This document shows positions 23,127 to 31,665 of a stretch of 64,000 nt of DNA, in pieces. Location: positions 310,001 to 374,000 of the forward strand of contig NZ_NNBJ01000006.1 in assembly GCF_002803085.1 (NCBI RefSeq), given 5' to 3'. The translations under genes were made by a program, and so were the position numbers. How positions within the stretch are numbered: the stretch's first letter is position 1; each line of letters begins with the position of its first letter. The notes beneath the pieces were generated by a model. The model was not told the origin of the DNA, did not search any database, and saw only the letters and a list, made by a program, of their open reading frames with translations. The DNA comes from Streptomyces sp. CB01201 (lineage in GTDB: Bacteria; Actinomycetota; Actinomycetes; Streptomycetales; Streptomycetaceae).

Positions 23127-23711
23127 CTAGCCGTGCAGCCAGCGGCGCAGCAGGCGGCTCATGTTCGGCATCGCCACATACGTCATGAGCACGCTGAACA
23201 GCACCGTGAACACGGCTGTGCGCGGCACCAGCGGCAGGCCCGCCACATAGGGGCCGAGCGCCGCGTTGCCCAGGAGGGAGATCGGGAAGATGGCGAGGCC
23301 CGAGCTGATCGCCATCTTCCATCGGGGCGGCGCGGGCCGGGTCTCGCCGGGCTTGGCGAACCAGGTCTCCATGCCGGTCAGTTCGCGCCGCGCGATCTCG
23401 GTGTGGTGATGGCCCGTGCAGTTCGCGAAGAACACGGCGCGCTCGGTGGAGCCCTGCCAGCGTTCCAGGGCGGCCGAGTCCCGGAAGCGATGGACCAGGA
23501 ACCAGGGTGCCCCGGGCGCCGCCGGCCGGAAGAACCCGTGCCCGAGGTGCCCGGGGAAGCCGGCCGCGGCAGCCAGGATGTCGCGCGCCCACTCCTCGAA
23601 CGACTCCTCGTACCCCTCCTCGACCTGCCGGGCGATCAACAGGGTGACCTCACCGTTGTCGGCGGGGACGGTGGCGTGTTCCTGACGGGTGGCGGAGCTC
23701 GTGGGGGCCAC
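23127..23711 (-). CDS. ABM-domain protein with C-terminal membrane anchor
   Basis: The protein has 194 residues. An antibiotic-biosynthesis-monooxygenase-type ferredoxin-like domain covers about 20-115 (VTLLIARQVEEGYEESFEEW, FPGHLGHGFFRP, PWFLVHRFRDSAALERW). Two hydrophobic helices follow (AISSGLAIFPISLLGN; FTVLFSVLMTYVAM), then a basic LLRRWLHG end. ABM folds often dimerise and act on hydrophobic substrates or haem. The GTG start at 23711 has AAGGAG at good spacing. It is convergent with the ligase gene. The function is unknown. Confidence 0.78.
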   Translation of the reverse strand: MAPTSSATRQEHATVPADNGEVTLLIARQVEEGYEESFEEWARDILAAAAGFPGHLGHGFFRPAAPGAPWFLVHRFRDSAALERWQGSTERAVFFANCTGHHHTEIARRELTGMETWFAKPGETRPAPPRWKMAISSGLAIFPISLLGNAALGPYVAGLPLVPRTAVFTVLFSVLMTYVAMPNMSRLLRRWLHG

Positions 23712-23846
23712 GGGCCTCTCCTTGCGGTTCGTACGGTGTCGCGCGCCGCGTCAGCCTACGCACGCCGTCGCGCACGCCGTCACCTGGTCACGCGATCCGT
23801 CGGGGCGCCCCGACCGACCGTCCCGCCAACTGCCTCCTGGAATCGC

Positions 23847-26800
23847 CTAGTTGGTGCCGATTTTCGCCAGGAGATCCACAATGCGGCCCTGTACCTCGCC
23901 GCTGGTGGACCGTTCCGCCAGGAACAGGACCGTCTCGCCGGACGTGAGCTTCGGCAGCTCCGCCTGGTTGATGCCGGCCGAGGTGTAGACGACCAGCGGG
24001 GTGTGGTTCAACTGCCCGTTCGCGCGCAGCCAGTCGACGATCCCGGCCCGCCGGCGGCGTACCTGCATGAGGTCCATCACGACCAGGTTCGGCCGCATCT
24101 GGGCGGCCAGGGTGACCGCCTCGGAGTCGGTGGCCGCGCGGGCGACCTGCATGCCGCGCCGCTCCAGGGTCGCGGTGAGCGCGAGCGCGATCTCCTCGTG
24201 CTCCTCGATCAGCAGCACGCGCGACGGGTGCTGCTCGCTGTCGCGCGGGGCGAGGGCCTTGAGCAGGACGGCCGGGTCGGCGCCGTACGCCGCCTCCCGC
24301 GTGGCCTGCCCGAGCCCCGCCGTCACCAGGACGGGAACCTCGGCCGCGACCGCCGCCTGGCGCAGCGACTGGAGCGCGGTACGGGTGATCGGACCGGTCA
24401 GCGGGTCGACGAAGAGCGCGGCGGGGAACGCGGCGATCTGCGCGTCGACCTCCTCGCGGGAGTGCACGACCACGGGCCGGTAGCCGCGTTCGCTCAGCGC
24501 CTGCTGGGTGGAGACGTCGGGCGCGGGCCACACGAGGAGCCGGCGCGGGTTGTCGAGCGGCTCGGGGGGCAGCTCGTCGTCGACGGGCTGCGGCTGCGGC
24601 CGGTTGGCCACCTCCACGGCGCCGCCGGGGCCGTCCAGCGGCTCGGGCCCCTCGGCGCCCTCGTCGGGCGCGCCGATCGCATAGGCGCGGCCCTGGCCCT
24701 CCGAGGGGGGCGAGGGGAGTACGGGGTGCGGCCGGGCGGCAGGCTCGGCGGGCCGCTCCACGCCCTCCGGCGGCGTACCGAGCTTGCGCCGCCGCCCGGA
24801 CCCGAGCGAGCCGCCAGTGGCCTGGGCCTGAGCCATCTGCGCCTGCGTCTGGCTGAGCGGCACGCCCTGCCCGAGCGCCCGCACGCTGAACGCCCGGCCC
24901 TGGGTGTCACCGGCGGCCGGGATGCCACCGGGCGGCGTCTCGGCGGGCAACGGCTGACGGGCGGGCTTGGGGGCGGCCTGCGGCGGGTTCTGGTTCTGCT
25001 GCTGCGGCGGCGGTACGGGGCCGGGGGCACCCGGCGCCGGAACCGCGCGGGCCGCCCACTCGGGCTGCTCGGCGGGGTGCGCCTTGGGCGGGGTGTGATC
25101 GGCCAGCGGGTCGCTGGGTGCGGGGTTCCCCCGAGCCGGGCCGCTCGCCGGATTCGCCGGATTCGCTGGGTTCCCCGGGTTCGCCGGGCTGTCGGGGGCC
25201 GGATTCACGGTGCCGGGGCCGACGGCGTGGGCGCCCGTACGGCCGCCTGCGGCAAGGGAGTCGGGGCCGGCGGAACCGCTGCTCGGCTGGCCGGGAGGGG
25301 CGGGCTCAGTTCCTGCGGGACCGACCATGGGGTCGGCGACGCCCATGGGGCCGGCACCTGGGGCGCCCGTGCCGGTGCTGCCGGCGCCCACGGGGGTGGC
25401 GCCTGGGGTGCCTGCGGCGGTGTTGCCCGCAGCCGTGGAAGCGCCTGCGGCGGTGTTGTCCGCGCCCATGGGGCCAGCGCTCATGGGGCCAGCACCCATG
25501 GGCCCAGCCCCCATGGTGCCGGGGGCGGTGTGGCCGGCGGCCATGTGCCCAGCACCTGTGTGCCCAGCACCTACGTGCTGCCCAGCACCTACGTGTTCCC
25601 CGCCCCCGGGGCGAGCACCCATCGGCTCAACACCTGTGTGGACGGCGCCCGTTGGGCTGGCCTGAGCCGAAGGCCGCGGAGGCGCGGAGGCCGTCCCTGC
25701 GGCTTCGACTCCGCCCGGGGTCGGCGGTACCGGATGCGGCGCGCGGTCGGCCTCGGCGGGTGGCAGAGCGAACGCGGTCCGCACCGGGCCTTCCTGGCCG
25801 CTCGCGGCGCCGCCCCCGGCGTTGCCGCCGCCCGGGGCGGACCCCAGGGCGCGCCGGGCGCGGCGCCCGGTCGGCTCGGCGGTGTTCGCGGCCGGGTGCG
25901 CTGCGGCGTTCCCGGCCGGCACCGAGGTGGCCGACGCGTCGGCACCCGATGGCGCGGGCAGTGCCCGACGGGCCCGGCGTCCGGTCGTCTCGGTGGGTAC
26001 GCCCTGCGGCGGAACGGTCTCACCCCGCGCGGCCCGGCCCATGCCGGACGACTCGCGGGCGCTTTCCGCCCCGGTGACGACGGACCCCACGGATCCGCCG
26101 GACCCCGCGAGCGCAGCCGGCGCCCCGGGTCCCCCGGGTCCGCCCGATCCCTCCGCGGCCTGCTCGGCAGGGCTGGGACGGCCGCGGCGCCGCCCGGATC
26201 CGGAAGGCCCGGAACCCGCGATCCCGCCCTCGGCGGGCTCGGGGCCGCCGGCGTTCTGCTGGGCCGGAATCCGGGCTCGATCACCGTCCGGGCCGCCGTC
26301 GGCCTCTCCGTCACCCGATCCCGAGCCCGATCCCGAGCCCGAGCCCGAGCCCGAACGGGCATCGGCGCCGGAAGCGCCTCCCCCGGTCCCGGCAGCGGTC
26401 CCGGCAGCGGTCCCGGCCGCGGTGCCGACAGCCGCCCCGGCAGCGGAACCCGACACGGCCCCCACCCCGGACGACGTGTCAACGCGCGCCCGCCGCCGTC
26501 CCGTCGGGGACTTCTCCTCGCTGACCGGGCTCTCCAGGAACGCGTCCATGGACGCCCGGCGCCCGCGCCTGCGGCCGCCGCCGTCCTGCTGGGCGGGCAG
26601 CAGCGCCTCGTCGGGCTGCGGGGCCGCGGGCGCCTCGACCGTCCCGGCGCCCGCGCCGAGCGGCACTTCGAGTACGTACGCCGAGCCGCTCATGCCCGGC
26701 ACGGCGACGGTTTGCAGCACACCGCCGTGCGCCTTCACGATGCCGCGCACGATGGGCCCGTGGACCGGGTCGCCGCCCGAGTACGGCCCGCGCACCTCGA

Positions 26801-28175
26801 TGCGTACGACCTCGCCGCGCACCGCCGCCGCCACGACGACGGTGGAGTCCATGTAGCCACCGGCGCCGACCGGCGCCTTGCCCGTGGCGTCCACCCCGGC
26901 CACGTCCGCGATGAGGTGGGCGAGGGCGGTCGCCAGGCGCGGGGCGTCGACCTCGGCCTCGATGGGCGGGGCGTGCACGGCGAACTGGGCGCGCCCGGGC
27001 CCGATCAGCTCGACGGCGCCCTCGACACCGGCGCCGACGACCGAATCGACGAGCACCTTGGCCTTCTTGAGCTCCTCGCTGCCCGCGTCGAGCCGCTGGT
27101 AGCCGAGGACGTTGTCGACGAGCGTGGTGATGCGGGAGTAGCCGGCGGCGAGGTGGTGCAGGACCTGGTTGGCCTCGGGCCACAGCTGGCCCGCGTCGTC
27201 GGCGGCGAGCGCCGAGAGTTCCTGGCGCAGCTCGTCGATCGGCCCGCGCAGCGAACCGGCGAGCACCGAGAGCAGTTGCTGGTGCCGGGCGGCGAGCGCG
27301 TCGTAGCGCTTGGTCTCGCGCTCCAGGACCTCGGCGTGCTTGGCGGCCTGCTCCTCGTAGGGGCGGCGGTCGGTGAACGTCATCACGGCGCCGACGAGCA
27401 GATCGCCGTCGCGCACCGGCGCGGTGGTCAGGTCGACCGGCACCATGGCGCCGGACTTCGTCCAGATGACCTGCCCGCGCACCCGGTGCTTGCGCCCGGA
27501 CTTGAGGGTGTCCGCCAGCGGGCTGCCCTCGTACGGGAACGGCTCGCCGTCCTCGCGCGAGTGCAGCACCAGCGGGTGCAGCTCGCGGCCGCCGAGGTCG
27601 CTGGCCCGGTAGCCGAGGATCTGCGCGGCCGCCGGGTTGACCAGGACGACCCGCCCGTCGGTGTCGGTGCCGACCACGCCCTCGGCCGCCGCGCGCAGGA
27701 TCATCTCGGTCTGGCGCTGCGAACGGGCCAGCTCCGCCTCGGTGTCGACGGTGCCCGAAAGGTCCCGTACGACCAGCATGAGGAGTTCGTCGCCCGAGTA
27801 CGAGCCGGGTCCGCCGCCGCTTCCGTAGGAGGCGTACGCGTCCCGGCCGTCCTCCAGGTTGGCGCTGGTCACCTCGACCGGGAACTCGGTGCCGTCGGTG
27901 CGGCGCGCGATCATCCGGGTCGGCTTGGTGCGGCCCTGCTCGTCCTCGCTCTCGGGCCGGCGCATGGAGCCGGGGATGAGCTTGGAGTCGAAGGTGGGCA
28001 GCAGATCGAGAACTCCCCGCCCCACCAGGGCCGTACCCGGCGCCTCCAGCATCCCCAGCGCCACGGTGTTGGCGTTGACCACCGTGCCGTTGCAGTTGAC
28101 GAGCAGGAGCCCGTCCGGAAGGGCGTCAAGTATGGCTGCGAGGCGAGCAGCGCCTCGGGATGGCCTGCTGCTCAC
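23847..28175 (-). CDS. Giant PAS / degenerate kinase / double-receiver protein with disordered linker
   Basis: The protein has 1442 residues. Two PAS domains lie at about 10-120 and 155-275. A kinase-like core at about 280-490 lacks the usual H-box His (SVLAGSLRGPI where SHELRTP is expected) and has a poor N box (ALAHLIADVAG). A roughly 700-residue Pro/Ala/Gly-rich linker follows, with MGAGPMGAGPM-type repeats and Arg-rich GRRARRALP islands. The C-terminal 235 residues hold a degraded receiver-like fold and a second receiver (VLLIEEHEEIAL, VVMDLMQ, VYTSA) lacking the usual Lys. The GTG at 28175 is chosen because GGAGGA precedes it. It is more likely a scaffold or sensor than an active histidine kinase. 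Confidence 0.8.
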   Translation of the reverse strand: MSSRPSRGAARLAAILDALPDGLLLVNCNGTVVNANTVALGMLEAPGTALVGRGVLDLLPTFDSKLIPGSMRRPESEDEQGRTKPTRMIARRTDGTEFPVEVTSANLEDGRDAYASYGSGGGPGSYSGDELLMLVVRDLSGTVDTEAELARSQRQTEMILRAAAEGVVGTDTDGRVVLVNPAAAQILGYRASDLGGRELHPLVLHSREDGEPFPYEGSPLADTLKSGRKHRVRGQVIWTKSGAMVPVDLTTAPVRDGDLLVGAVMTFTDRRPYEEQAAKHAEVLERETKRYDALAARHQQLLSVLAGSLRGPIDELRQELSALAADDAGQLWPEANQVLHHLAAGYSRITTLVDNVLGYQRLDAGSEELKKAKVLVDSVVGAGVEGAVELIGPGRAQFAVHAPPIEAEVDAPRLATALAHLIADVAGVDATGKAPVGAGGYMDSTVVVAAAVRGEVVRIEVRGPYSGGDPVHGPIVRGIVKAHGGVLQTVAVPGMSGSAYVLEVPLGAGAGTVEAPAAPQPDEALLPAQQDGGGRRRGRRASMDAFLESPVSEEKSPTGRRRARVDTSSGVGAVSGSAAGAAVGTAAGTAAGTAAGTGGGASGADARSGSGSGSGSGSGSGDGEADGGPDGDRARIPAQQNAGGPEPAEGGIAGSGPSGSGRRRGRPSPAEQAAEGSGGPGGPGAPAALAGSGGSVGSVVTGAESARESSGMGRAARGETVPPQGVPTETTGRRARRALPAPSGADASATSVPAGNAAAHPAANTAEPTGRRARRALGSAPGGGNAGGGAASGQEGPVRTAFALPPAEADRAPHPVPPTPGGVEAAGTASAPPRPSAQASPTGAVHTGVEPMGARPGGGEHVGAGQHVGAGHTGAGHMAAGHTAPGTMGAGPMGAGPMSAGPMGADNTAAGASTAAGNTAAGTPGATPVGAGSTGTGAPGAGPMGVADPMVGPAGTEPAPPGQPSSGSAGPDSLAAGGRTGAHAVGPGTVNPAPDSPANPGNPANPANPASGPARGNPAPSDPLADHTPPKAHPAEQPEWAARAVPAPGAPGPVPPPQQQNQNPPQAAPKPARQPLPAETPPGGIPAAGDTQGRAFSVRALGQGVPLSQTQAQMAQAQATGGSLGSGRRRKLGTPPEGVERPAEPAARPHPVLPSPPSEGQGRAYAIGAPDEGAEGPEPLDGPGGAVEVANRPQPQPVDDELPPEPLDNPRRLLVWPAPDVSTQQALSERGYRPVVVHSREEVDAQIAAFPAALFVDPLTGPITRTALQSLRQAAVAAEVPVLVTAGLGQATREAAYGADPAVLLKALAPRDSEQHPSRVLLIEEHEEIALALTATLERRGMQVARAATDSEAVTLAAQMRPNLVVMDLMQVRRRRAGIVDWLRANGQLNHTPLVVYTSAGINQAELPKLTSGETVLFLAERSTSGEVQGRIVDLLAKIGTN

Positions 28176-28337
28176 GACGACGCTTCCTCCCTGAACCACT
28201 GCACCTTGCGGCCTGTCACTGGGAGGGAGTCTAAAGGCTGGCGATGTGCGAGGGACGGCGGATGAGGGGGAGCTCTCACCAAGGTTGTGTGACTACGCCG
28301 TACGAATGAAGGGCGGAGGGAGCGCGGACAGGGCGCC

Positions 28338-28775
28338 CTACCTGCCGCTCGGCAGCACCGGGACCAGGTTGTCCCAGCGTGAGATTTCGCAGCCATTGGC
28401 ACGGCTGTACGTCGCGTCGACGGGCCGCCCGGCCCAGCTGCCGGTGATGTGCGCGGTGGCGGCACCGCCGTAGATGAACGTGCACATCCGGTCCTTGGGC
28501 ACCGGCGCGAAGGGGTCCTTGCCCCAGGTCGTCACCGAGTCCAGCTTGTCGCAGGCCTGCTGCGCACGCGGGTGGCTGCCGCCCGCCGGGTGGCATTCCA
28601 GGGTGTACGTCCCCTCGACGCCGGGGACGTCCTCGACGGTGACGGTGAGCCGGTCCTCGGTCTGCCCGCCGCCGAGCAGCGGCAGCGGGACGGGCAGGGG
28701 GCCGGCCAGGGCGGTGGGCGCGGCGGCGAGCGCGGTGAGGGAGGCGGCGGCGGTGACGGCGAAGCGGCGCAGCAT
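28338..28775 (-). CDS. Subtilisin-inhibitor-family (SSI-like) secreted protease inhibitor
   Basis: The protein has 145 residues. The signal peptide MLRRFAVTAAASLTALAAA...ALA is followed by an SSI domain with RLTVTVEDVPG, GTYTLECHPAGGSHP, AQQACDKLD and the reactive loop DRMCTFIYGG. By alignment with SSI (M-C-P-M-V-Y-D) the P1 residue is Phe and P1' is Ile, which would suit a chymotrypsin- or subtilisin-like protease. Four Cys fit the two conserved disulphides. Such inhibitors control extracellular proteases during development. It converges on nothing and lies downstream of the divergent tRNA region. Confidence 0.85.
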   Translation of the reverse strand: MLRRFAVTAAASLTALAAAPTALAGPLPVPLPLLGGGQTEDRLTVTVEDVPGVEGTYTLECHPAGGSHPRAQQACDKLDSVTTWGKDPFAPVPKDRMCTFIYGGAATAHITGSWAGRPVDATYSRANGCEISRWDNLVPVLPSGR

Positions 28776-29169
28776 GAGTCTCGTGTCTCCAGGCGTTCGG
28801 ACGGGCTGTTCGGGCGGGGGCTGTGTTCGAGCGGGCTGTGTGGACGGGTGGTGTTCGGACGGACTGTGGTCGGAGGCCTTTCGGTCGGCCCCTCCCGGGG
28901 AGCCGCCCGTGGAGCCCCCGAATGGTCCCGAGTGGCATCCCAGGGCCACGCAGGCTTCCGGGGACTTCCGAGGACTTCCGCGGGCTTCCGCTGGCTTACG
29001 GAGGCTTCCGAGGTCTAACGGGTCTAACGCGCGTCAACGCCCGGCGTTGCGCCGCACAAACGGCTTTGCTCTGGCGCCCACCTGCCTAGTACCGTGGGGG
29101 CCGATTGGTGACGGCCCGCAAGGCTGTGTCATCATCTGCACGCACCACTCGCACACGCGACGGTGTGCT
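28776..29169. repeat. Gene-free upstream region with short degenerate repeats
   Basis: Two kinds of short repeat occur. GTTCGGACGGGCTGTTCGG-like units lie at about 28792-28870, and CTTCCGNGGACTTCCG-like 10-12-bp units at about 28950-29010. The region must contain the promoters of the SSI gene (minus) and tRNA-Ser (plus). TAGTACCGTGG near 29089 could be part of the tRNA promoter. No gene is supported. Confidence 0.4.
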
Positions 29170-29263
29170 GGAGGCGTCGCCTAGTCCGGTCTATGGCGCC
29201 GCACTGCTAATGCGGTTTGGGTCTTAAAGCCCATCGAGGGTTCAAATCCCTCCGCCTCCGCCA
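29170..29263 (+). tRNA. tRNA-Ser(GCT)
   Basis: A 94-nt class II tRNA. The acceptor GGAGGCG pairs with CGCCTCC, the anticodon loop is CTGCTAA (GCT), the variable arm is long and the T arm is GAGGG-TTCAAAT-CCCTC. The discriminator is G and the terminal CCA is encoded. Confidence 0.95.
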
Positions 29264-29270
29264 GCATCAC

Positions 29271-29302
29271 CCGAAGCCCCGGCCCCACGGCCGGGGCTTC
29301 GG
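29271..29302 (+). terminator. Terminator hairpin after tRNA-Ser(GCT)
   Basis: CCGAAGCCCCGGCC pairs with GGCCGGGGCTTCGG around CCAC, a 14-bp perfect stem 7 bp after the tRNA. Confidence 0.85.
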
Positions 29303-29649
29303 CCGTTCCCGCCCGCGTCCGCCGGCCGCCTCGCCCTCGCCCTCATCCGGGCCGAGTGTCTCCCCCGCCCGCGCGGCCTTCACTCGCCTCGCGCGTTCCC
29401 GTCGTCGCGTGTCCCCGTCGCCCGGGCCGCGCCCCGCCCGCCCCGCGGCCCCGCCCCGGCCCTGTTCGAGCCCCGTTCGGACCCTCATTCGGCCCACCCG
29501 TGCGCCGGCCGCACTGCCCCCGGTTCGCTCACGCAGAGACATTTCCGCAGGTCAGGGCCGGTATGGCTAATGGATTTCGCGTCACGGCGCAGGTCATGTA
29601 ATGTTGTTCTCGCAACGCCGACGGGGCAGAAAAAACCCCGGAAGCACAA
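29303..29649. other. Gene-free C-rich stretch
   Basis: No coding frame with normal codon bias is seen. The end contains a plausible tRNA promoter region (TAATGTTGTTCTCG near 29600) and GAAAAAACCCC before tRNA-Arg. Confidence 0.35.
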
Positions 29650-29722
29650 GCACTCGTAGCTTAACGGATAGAGCATCTGACTACGGATCAGAAGGTTGCA
29701 GGTTCGAATCCTGCCGAGTGCA
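29650..29722 (+). tRNA. tRNA-Arg(ACG)
   Basis: 73 nt. The acceptor GCACTCG pairs with CGAGTGC, the anticodon stem TCTGA/TCAGA closes the loop CTACGGA (anticodon ACG, read after deamination to ICG), the T arm is GCAGG-TTCGAAT-CCTGC and the discriminator is A. CCA is not encoded. The ICG modification would be made by the TadA enzyme encoded further right in this window. Confidence 0.95.
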
Positions 29723-29730
29723 CATAACGA

Positions 29731-29761
29731 AGAGGCCCCGGACATCGCGTCCGGGGCCTCT
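29731..29761 (+). terminator. Terminator hairpin after tRNA-Arg(ACG)
   Basis: AGAGGCCCCGGAC pairs with GTCCGGGGCCTCT around ATCGC, a 13-bp perfect stem, followed by a short T-rich end. Confidence 0.88.
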
Positions 29762-29952
29762 TGCGTTGGGTCTTACGGCAGCGCGGTGCGACCACCGGCT
29801 GACGCCGGATTGTCTTGGGCGGCATCTGGCCGTCGCACCGGGGCGGGTGCGTCAACTCATGTAGTGCGTAGGGATGGGAACCCGGGATGCTTTGCGCCAC
29901 GGCGATGTTCAAGCCTGTTGCCGCGGTGGGGCGTTGCTGATTCGATCCTCGG

Positions 29953-30594
29953 ATGACAGAGATCAAGGAGCCCTGGGGGCTCAGCGTGCTCGGTACGGGG
30001 AACGTGTCGGCGGAGCCCCGGATCGCCCAGACGATGCTTGCGGTCGACCTTCTGGCACCTACGCCCGGGGAAGCCTTTGAACAAGCGGGAGCAGCGGTTG
30101 TCAGGCTGCGGACCGTGCTGCGTGAGCATGGCATACCCGACTCCGACGTGTCCGGATCGCGTCTGGCCCTGCGGTCGGAGTTCAAGGGCTACGGCGCGGA
30201 GCGGACGTTCCTCGGCTATCGCTGCGAGGCGACGTACGTCGTGCAGACCGGGATCCTTGACCGGCTCGAATCTCTGATAGAGGACGCCGTCCGAGCCGGT
30301 GCGAATCGAGTCGACGAGCTGAAATTCGACGTACTCGACAAGCCTGCGCTCCGGGACGAGGCCCGCCGCAGGGCAGTCGCGGCCGCCCGGCGCAAGGCCG
30401 AGGTCTACGCGGATGCCTGTGGTGTGCGGCTCGGCCCCGTAGTGCACATTCAGGACGTCGATCCGGAATCGGTCGGGCTGCGCAGCCATGGAAGTCGCAT
30501 CGGAGGCGATCCCGAATCCAACGGCGTCTTCGCTCCTGGTGAGGTGCGCGTCGAGGCCGCCGTGCTGCTCGGTTTCAGCCTGCTGCCCGACTGA
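29953..30594 (+). CDS. SIMPL-domain protein (DUF541)
   Basis: The protein has 213 residues. The SIMPL fold is recognisable from WGLSVLGTGNVSAEPRIAQ, the LRTVLREHGIPDSDV segment that follows the first helix, DELKFDVLDKPALRDEARRR and the C-terminal VRVEAAVLLGFSL. There is no signal peptide, so this copy is cytoplasmic, unlike the periplasmic members in proteobacteria. The function of the family is poorly defined; oxidative-stress and signalling roles have been proposed. The ATG is at 29953. The gene stands alone and converges with the VOC gene. Confidence 0.82.
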   Translation: MTEIKEPWGLSVLGTGNVSAEPRIAQTMLAVDLLAPTPGEAFEQAGAAVVRLRTVLREHGIPDSDVSGSRLALRSEFKGYGAERTFLGYRCEATYVVQTGILDRLESLIEDAVRAGANRVDELKFDVLDKPALRDEARRRAVAAARRKAEVYADACGVRLGPVVHIQDVDPESVGLRSHGSRIGGDPESNGVFAPGEVRVEAAVLLGFSLLPD

Positions 30595-30620
30595 GGTCTG
30601 CCGGCTTCCCTCCGAGGGCG

Positions 30621-31061
30621 CTAGTTCAGTTGCTCGGCCAGGCCGACGATGATGCCGGCCGGGCCGCGGAGGTAGCAGAGCAGATAGCTGTCCTCGAAGC
30701 GGGCGATCCCACCGACGAGTTCGGCGCCGTGCGGGCGCAGGCGGGCGACGGTGTCCTCCAGGTCGTCCACGGCGAACATGACGCGGTGCGTGCCCAGGAC
30801 GTTGTGCGGCCGGTCCCGCGGGCCGGTGCTGATCACCGCGGGGGTGCGGTACCGCGACAGTTCGAGCCGGCTGTGGCCGTCCGGGGTCCGGAGCATCGCG
30901 ATGTCGCAGTGGACGCCGTCGAGCCCGGTGCACTGGTCGGCGACCAGGCCCTGGACCTCGGTCCTGCCCTCCAGTTCCATGCCCAGCTCGCCGAAGAACG
31001 CGATCGCGGCGTCCATGTCCTCGACGACGATGCCCACGTTGTCCATCCGCTGAATCGCCAT
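30621..31061 (-). CDS. VOC/glyoxalase-family protein
   Basis: The protein has 146 residues with two beta-alpha-beta-beta-beta units of the vicinal-oxygen-chelate fold: MDNVGIVVEDMDAAIAFFGEL at the start and HRVMFAVDDLEDTVARLRPHG in the second half, closing with LRGPAGIIVGLAEQL. Metal ligands could be His and Glu residues in these strands, but one of the usual four is not clear. The ATG at 31061 has AAGGAG upstream. The substrate is unknown. Confidence 0.82.
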   Translation of the reverse strand: MAIQRMDNVGIVVEDMDAAIAFFGELGMELEGRTEVQGLVADQCTGLDGVHCDIAMLRTPDGHSRLELSRYRTPAVISTGPRDRPHNVLGTHRVMFAVDDLEDTVARLRPHGAELVGGIARFEDSYLLCYLRGPAGIIVGLAEQLN

Positions 31062-31091
31062 GGTGGTTTCTCCTTCTGGTGCGGGTTTCGT

Positions 31092-31123
31092 TGTACGGGT
31101 TCCTGTACGGGTTCCTGTACGGG
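31092..31123. repeat. 12-bp tandem repeat in the VOC gene leader
   Basis: TGTACGGGTTCC is repeated 2.7 times without mismatch, 30-60 bases upstream of the VOC start. It could serve as an array of regulator half-sites or be simple slippage. Confidence 0.6.
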
Positions 31124-31281
31124 CGGCCTTTGGTGGCCGCTGATGTTCCTGGGACGGAGCCGGTGGCGGCTTCTCGACATCTGCTGGCCGCCGCACTCCG
31201 ACGACCGTCCTCGTCGACATCAATGTGCCCGTTGGTGGTACCCGGCCGGGCATGAGGCAGGGACGGCGAACGAGTGGCGCG

Positions 31282-31539
31282 ATGTCCATTACCCGGCTGC
31301 GGCTGCTGCTGCGGCGGCGGAGAGCGCGGCGGGCGCTGGTGTTGGCCGGCGTGGTGGTGAGCAGCGGGCTGGCCGTCGTGGCGTCGCACCTGTTGCTGAA
31401 GCACTCGTGGGCCGATTCGACCGTGTTCGCCGTGTTGGTGCTGGCGGTCAGCGTGGGCTCGGCGCGGCTATCCGCGTTCGTCGAGCGGAAGTGGGGATGG
31501 AAGGGAGGGCGGTACTGGGGGCGTCGCGGGAAGGGCTGA
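31282..31539 (+). CDS. Small basic membrane protein (85 aa)
   Basis: A possible 85-residue protein: a highly basic start (MSITRLRLLLRRRRARRA), then two hydrophobic helices (ALVLAGVVVSSGLAVVASHL; VFAVLVLAVSVGSARLSAF) and a basic Trp/Gly-rich end. The coding frame shows the expected GC bias. The start is uncertain; an in-frame upstream ATG at 31225 would add 19 residues. No family is recognised. Confidence 0.5.
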   Translation: MSITRLRLLLRRRRARRALVLAGVVVSSGLAVVASHLLLKHSWADSTVFAVLVLAVSVGSARLSAFVERKWGWKGGRYWGRRGKG

Positions 31540-31596
31540 GCCGGTGGCGCTGACCGGTGGCGCCGAGCCGGTGGCGCCGAGCCGGTGGCGCTGAGC
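31539..31596. repeat. Tandem repeat GAGCCGGTGGCGC
   Basis: Four close copies of CCGGTGGCGC, spaced 12-15 bp with GAG/CCGAG linkers, lie just after the small membrane protein gene. They are non-coding and of unknown role. Confidence 0.55.
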
Positions 31597-31665
31597 GGGT
31601 CTTCCCCGGTTCGGGGCGATGGGCGTGGGCCCGGCGTTGTCAGTGGTGGGGAGTAGCTTCGAAGC

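Noticed and set aside
23133..28265. 1710-residue open frame on the plus strand
   Set aside because: It is antisense to the giant PAS protein and stays open because of GC-rich third positions; composition is Arg/Gly/His-rich with no domain.
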